DNA of 64,000 nucleotides from Daldinia sp. FL1419 (taxonomy: Eukaryota; Ascomycota; Sordariomycetes; Xylariales; Hypoxylaceae), in contig MU623385.1 in NCBI GenBank assembly GCA_025201765.1, positions 124,001-188,000 of the forward strand, in the 5' to 3' direction. Positions 61,048-64,000 of the stretch are shown here, one piece after another. The notes beneath the pieces were generated by a model. That model had not been told where the DNA came from. It did not search any database and saw only the letters and a program-made list of their open reading frames with translations. The translations under genes were made by a program, and so were the position numbers. Each line of letters starts with the position of its first letter. Positions within the stretch are counted from its first letter, which is position 1.

Positions 61048-61851
61048 ATGGAAACATCAGAGACTCTTAATCGGTACGCTGCAGTGCCCTTGGTTACGGA
61101 CATTGTGGGTTCAATAATGGAATCCAACCAAGTCTCTAGCATCACATCACAAGCATCGCCATCATGTTTCACCATCTTCTCTTCCTTACCAGCCGAGCTT
61201 CGGCAGATGATATGGGAGTTCTCGTTACCCCACGATTCAGAGCGAACATACCTCCCAGATATTACAGACTATAAAGCCACCACTTTCCCTATGCTCTGGA
61301 TCGAATTCCCAGTAATCATGTGGGTATGCCAGGAAGCCCGGTATATAGCCAAGTTGTTCACTCGATTCCAGTATTGGGAAGACGCGCGATGCGAGATACC
61401 ATACCGACCCTTCCGCCCCGAAACGGATGTCTGGATTCTGAGGCACAGTACCCCGAGTTCCTTTAAATTGTTGGAGCATCTACACAATGTAGCCTTCGAA
61501 TTTTACGCTGCACCAAAATTCCTAGATTTGCTCCCAAGGCTCAAGAACATGCGAACATTGTATATCGTGGAGATTTTCAAACTGGAAGCTAGAAAAAGGA
61601 GAAGTATGTGTCTGTTGATACAATATCGGAGAAACCCCATAATCTCCCACGGAATTATATGGGAGAACAAGATCCGCCACAAAGAGAAAGAAATAGGAGA
61701 ATTCATAAGAGACACTCTAGATGTTGGAGACGGCTTCGAAGCAGCTTTCTGGGACTCGGAAAATAAAGCATTAAAGCTAAATATCGAGATAGGTCACTTC
61801 TCGTACTACAAGTATTTCTCGAATATGAGGGAGCTTCATTTTCATGCATGA
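61048..61851 (+). CDS. 2EXR domain-containing protein
   Basis: Single exon of 267 residues from the first in-frame ATG; upstream codons to 61009 have no ATG. Near residue 40 it has FTIFSSLPAELRQMIWEFSL, the F-box-like opening of the 2EXR domain common in filamentous ascomycetes, followed by MLWIEFPVIMWVCQEARYI (usually the point where the parent residues of family members are conserved). No other domain is recognised, and the Lys/Arg-rich second half is not typical of any enzyme. Function of the family is unknown. It is often expanded in plant-associated fungi. Confidence 0.8.
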   Translation: METSETLNRYAAVPLVTDIVGSIMESNQVSSITSQASPSCFTIFSSLPAELRQMIWEFSLPHDSERTYLPDITDYKATTFPMLWIEFPVIMWVCQEARYIAKLFTRFQYWEDARCEIPYRPFRPETDVWILRHSTPSSFKLLEHLHNVAFEFYAAPKFLDLLPRLKNMRTLYIVEIFKLEARKRRSMCLLIQYRRNPIISHGIIWENKIRHKEKEIGEFIRDTLDVGDGFEAAFWDSENKALKLNIEIGHFSYYKYFSNMRELHFHA

Positions 61852-62466
61852 GTCGAGGATTGGTATGGGCAGCTTCCGAGTACCCCACCCTATTATATTG
61901 CTGTGACTACCTAGTTAAGTAGGAATATAATCTCTTGTGGTATTGGGACATCTATCTAGATAGAGTAGCACTTGAAATCTGCCTTTAAATGCTATTAGAA
62001 CCGGCAATCAATAATTCCCCAACCTGATCGTATTATTACGCTATTATAGCTTCCAAAGCCGCTGATGTAGAAAAACAGGTAAAATTATTTGTCAATTCGA
62101 CATCTCCCGAGAAAAGTAACCATCCCCCTATCGCTCGGCTCATGATGGCTTAGAATATTCTATCCAATCTTCCTTCTCACCATCTCAACAAATATGGCGT
62201 CCCGGTCTGTATGCCGGCGACATCCTTCTTAAAGGGACCCACTCGAAGTCCTTATTCGTAAATCGAGTGCCCCTGGTAGTGCGGGCCACCAAACGCTGAC
62301 GCGGTGTCCACGTTGACAACTTTGCGCGATTCGCCCCGAGGGGCAAGATGTTGGCGGCGAGGATACCTATGTTGGCCTCGACCCTTTTCGGAAGGAGAAA
62401 TCTACGTTAGCATATGAATGTGATCATGATTACTTGGGGCGACTTACATAGATACAACCGTAATGA
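61852..62466. other. Intergenic region
   Basis: About 0.6 kb between two convergent genes. No gene seen. Confidence 0.45.
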
Positions 62467-63350
62467 CTATTTCAGGTACGTATTTGTTATCGAAGCGGAA
62501 CCATTGAGACATCCAGACTCTTGAGCACATAAGTGAGCTCGCACTAGAGTGCTGTTAGCAACCAGAACACGATACTTGGATAGCGACTCATACATAGCAG
62601 ACGCGACAGCGAGCCATTTAAACGACTTTTTCATGATATTCTCTTCGGAATTATTTCGAGCCAGGATTATAGGAAAGGCCGTAAGGAACAGAGGAGTAAA
62701 TATTTCGAAAACTAGCACAGCGGAAGTTAGCGATGGCGAACTTCTTTTGACATGCATAAGGGGATACCGTACGAATCCGACACCATTCGAAGGCCGTCTT
62801 AACCCCCGAGTTCTCGCAATACCTGAACGAGGCGAAAAGTGGGAATGGATTGTCCATGCGGCTACATGTCGCAGGCATGACGATGACAAAAAGGGGGTAG
62901 GCCAGGATAAGCATGAAGACCTGGAGGCTCATGAAAATCTGCACGATCGGTACGATGCTAACGATGTGCCACGCGGAGAAGCATATCGACAATTTGCCCA
63001 AAATGCCGGAGACGGTGAGAAGAGATTGGGTATAGCTATCAATCTTCCGTGCTGGATCTTCCATGGCGTCAGGAAAAGTACCGTTGATCGCGCAGATGGC
63101 AGCGATTAAGCTAAGGATCTAGTTCGATATAATCATCAGCATCACGTCTTCTTGAGATTCAGGGGAGGATAGGTTTATTTACCCAGGCCATCCCAACGGT
63201 TAGGCAATCTAAGAAAGCGAGGCGGCGCAGGGCGGAAGGCTCGACGAGGTATCGTAGTAGGCATACTATGAAAGCGGCAAGAAGGGTTACAGTTGAGACG
63301 GCGATGAGGACTATCGCCTCAGTATTGTAATGAATGTTCAAGTCAGACAT
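62467..63350 (-). CDS. Putative multi-spanning membrane protein (possibly rhodopsin/SAT4-like), 3' end uncertain
   Basis: Exon 1, 63350-63183, encodes MSDLNIHYNTEAIVLIAVST then a span and DCLTVGMAW. The intron (GTAAATAA...AACTAG) joins at phase 0 to 63118-62823, which adds further hydrophobic segments (ILSLIAAICAI, LLTVSGILGKLSICFSAW, IFMSLQVFMLILAYPLFVIV). A second intron, 62822-62712 (GTATTGCG, CGCTAAC branch, TGCTAG), looks good but its downstream phase gives only about 20 more residues before a stop. Another frame in the last exon reads FEIFTPLFLTAFPIIL and is open to 62467; using it needs another donor such as GTAGCC near 62851. An N-terminal span followed by an L-D-x-L-x-V-x-x-A-W motif recalls fungal SAT4/rhodopsin-like proteins, but similarity is weak. 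The gene may be decaying. Confidence 0.45.
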
Positions 63351-64000
63351 GTTTCCTGATTTGTCAAGAAGTCAAAGTTGAATAACGAGTGATGAAGACA
63401 AATATCGAAATACGTATAGATTTTTCGTAGAATTGGCACTGCTACTTCGAGGGGGAGAGCTAGATATTTATATTTCGCGTCAGCCCTGGTATAATTCCAC
63501 GGTGGCAAGCTTGTAATGTTTATTTACTGCAGGATTTGATTAAGCTAATGGGATAGAGGAAGCGTAGCTCAAACCTTCGAGGCTTTGACGAGTTTTGCGA
63601 CTATAGCCGGTTATTCGAAGTTGAACTACTACAAACTTAAGTTACGCATAGACGTAAATACGGCTGTTGTTCGCGTAAGCACGGCCTGGAGACTCGGCTC
63701 TAACTGAGAACCCGTATTTCAGAGACTAATGACCAGGAGAAGAAGGTCGAACTGATATGACTCGGTTTAGATAATCACCTAATAGGTAGACATATATTAT
63801 GTTTAGACATGAGACTCGGGAATTTGTAATCTGCAAAAAAACTAGATTGGACCTTGAACTTAGGAAGTAAAAAGTAACATGATGTAGAAATCTTATCTAG
63901 TACAAGATGAAAGATATACTCTCCCTAAAGGTGAGGAACACCATAAGGAGAAAACCTATGAATAAACGAGTAAAATTCTAAATTTAGGTACCTACCTAGG
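63351..64000. other. Right-edge intergenic region
   Basis: 650 bp with no gene. The last 16 bases (AGGTACCTACCTAGG) are again the TAGG/CCTA motif. Confidence 0.5.

Noticed and set aside
64..63350. A biosynthetic gene cluster or defence-type system
   Set aside because: No polyketide synthase, non-ribosomal peptide synthetase, terpene cyclase, HET or NLR-type gene was recognised. The oxidoreductase and transporters on the right are separate families without a core enzyme.

Overview
The window is nuclear DNA of a filamentous ascomycete (Pezizomycotina, most likely Sordariomycetes; the class is inferred). Supporting features are short introns of about 50-180 bp with GT..AG ends and CTAAC/CTGAC branch points, intron-bearing homologues of fungal housekeeping genes (LTE1-type RasGEF, RPS0, mitochondrial uS15/MRPS28, VMA6, NOP58), filamentous-fungal families (SNG1/DUF3533, 2EXR, CorA-like, MFS sugar porter), and a block of extreme C-to-T/G-to-A mutation typical of repeat-induced point mutation (RIP).

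Layout. 0.5-2.2 kb: a protein with two BTB/T1-like modules. 3.3-12.1 kb: a TDT-family (SSU1/Mae1-like) transporter gene cut in two by a 7.7-kb Ty1/Copia LTR retrotransposon at 3976-11654. The element has 143-bp LTRs, a 5-bp target duplication ATGCC, a half-tRNA-iMet primer site and pol relics, and is heavily RIP-mutated. Inside it lies an unmutated, GC-richer island (about 5770-7190) with a promoter-like leader, a spliceable intron and an unrecognised ORF. 12.1-21.3 kb: gene-free, with short tandem repeats. 21.3-26.7 kb: a large LTE1-like RasGEF. 28.5-35.2 kb: a compact housekeeping cluster, RPS0 (-), MRPS28 (+), VMA6 (-), NOP58 (+). RPS0/MRPS28 and VMA6/NOP58 are divergent pairs, and MRPS28/VMA6 are convergent. 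35.2-42.4 kb: gene-poor, with one frameshifted gene relic and a 33-nt poly(A) run. 42.5-44.3 kb: a bZIP transcription factor. 47.1-49.2 kb: an SNG1-like membrane protein. 50.6-57.7 kb: a FAD-dependent oxidoreductase, a CorA-like transporter and an MFS sugar transporter. 59.6-63.4 kb: a secreted S51/cyanophycinase-like hydrolase, a 2EXR protein and a less certain multi-spanning membrane protein.

Function. The central block serves translation (cytosolic and mitochondrial small-subunit proteins), rRNA/snoRNP biogenesis (NOP58), vacuolar acidification (VMA6) and mitotic/polarity GTPase control (LTE1). The right side is mainly transport and oxidation genes and does not form an obvious biosynthetic cluster. 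No tRNA, rRNA or CRISPR was found. A TAGG/CCTA-based palindromic motif is scattered through many intergenic regions.

Exon limits were placed by hand from reading frame, GT..AG ends, branch points and family homology. The summed exon lengths of every spliced gene, apart from the uncertain membrane protein at the right end, are divisible by three. Family assignments come from recognising conserved motifs, not from database searches.
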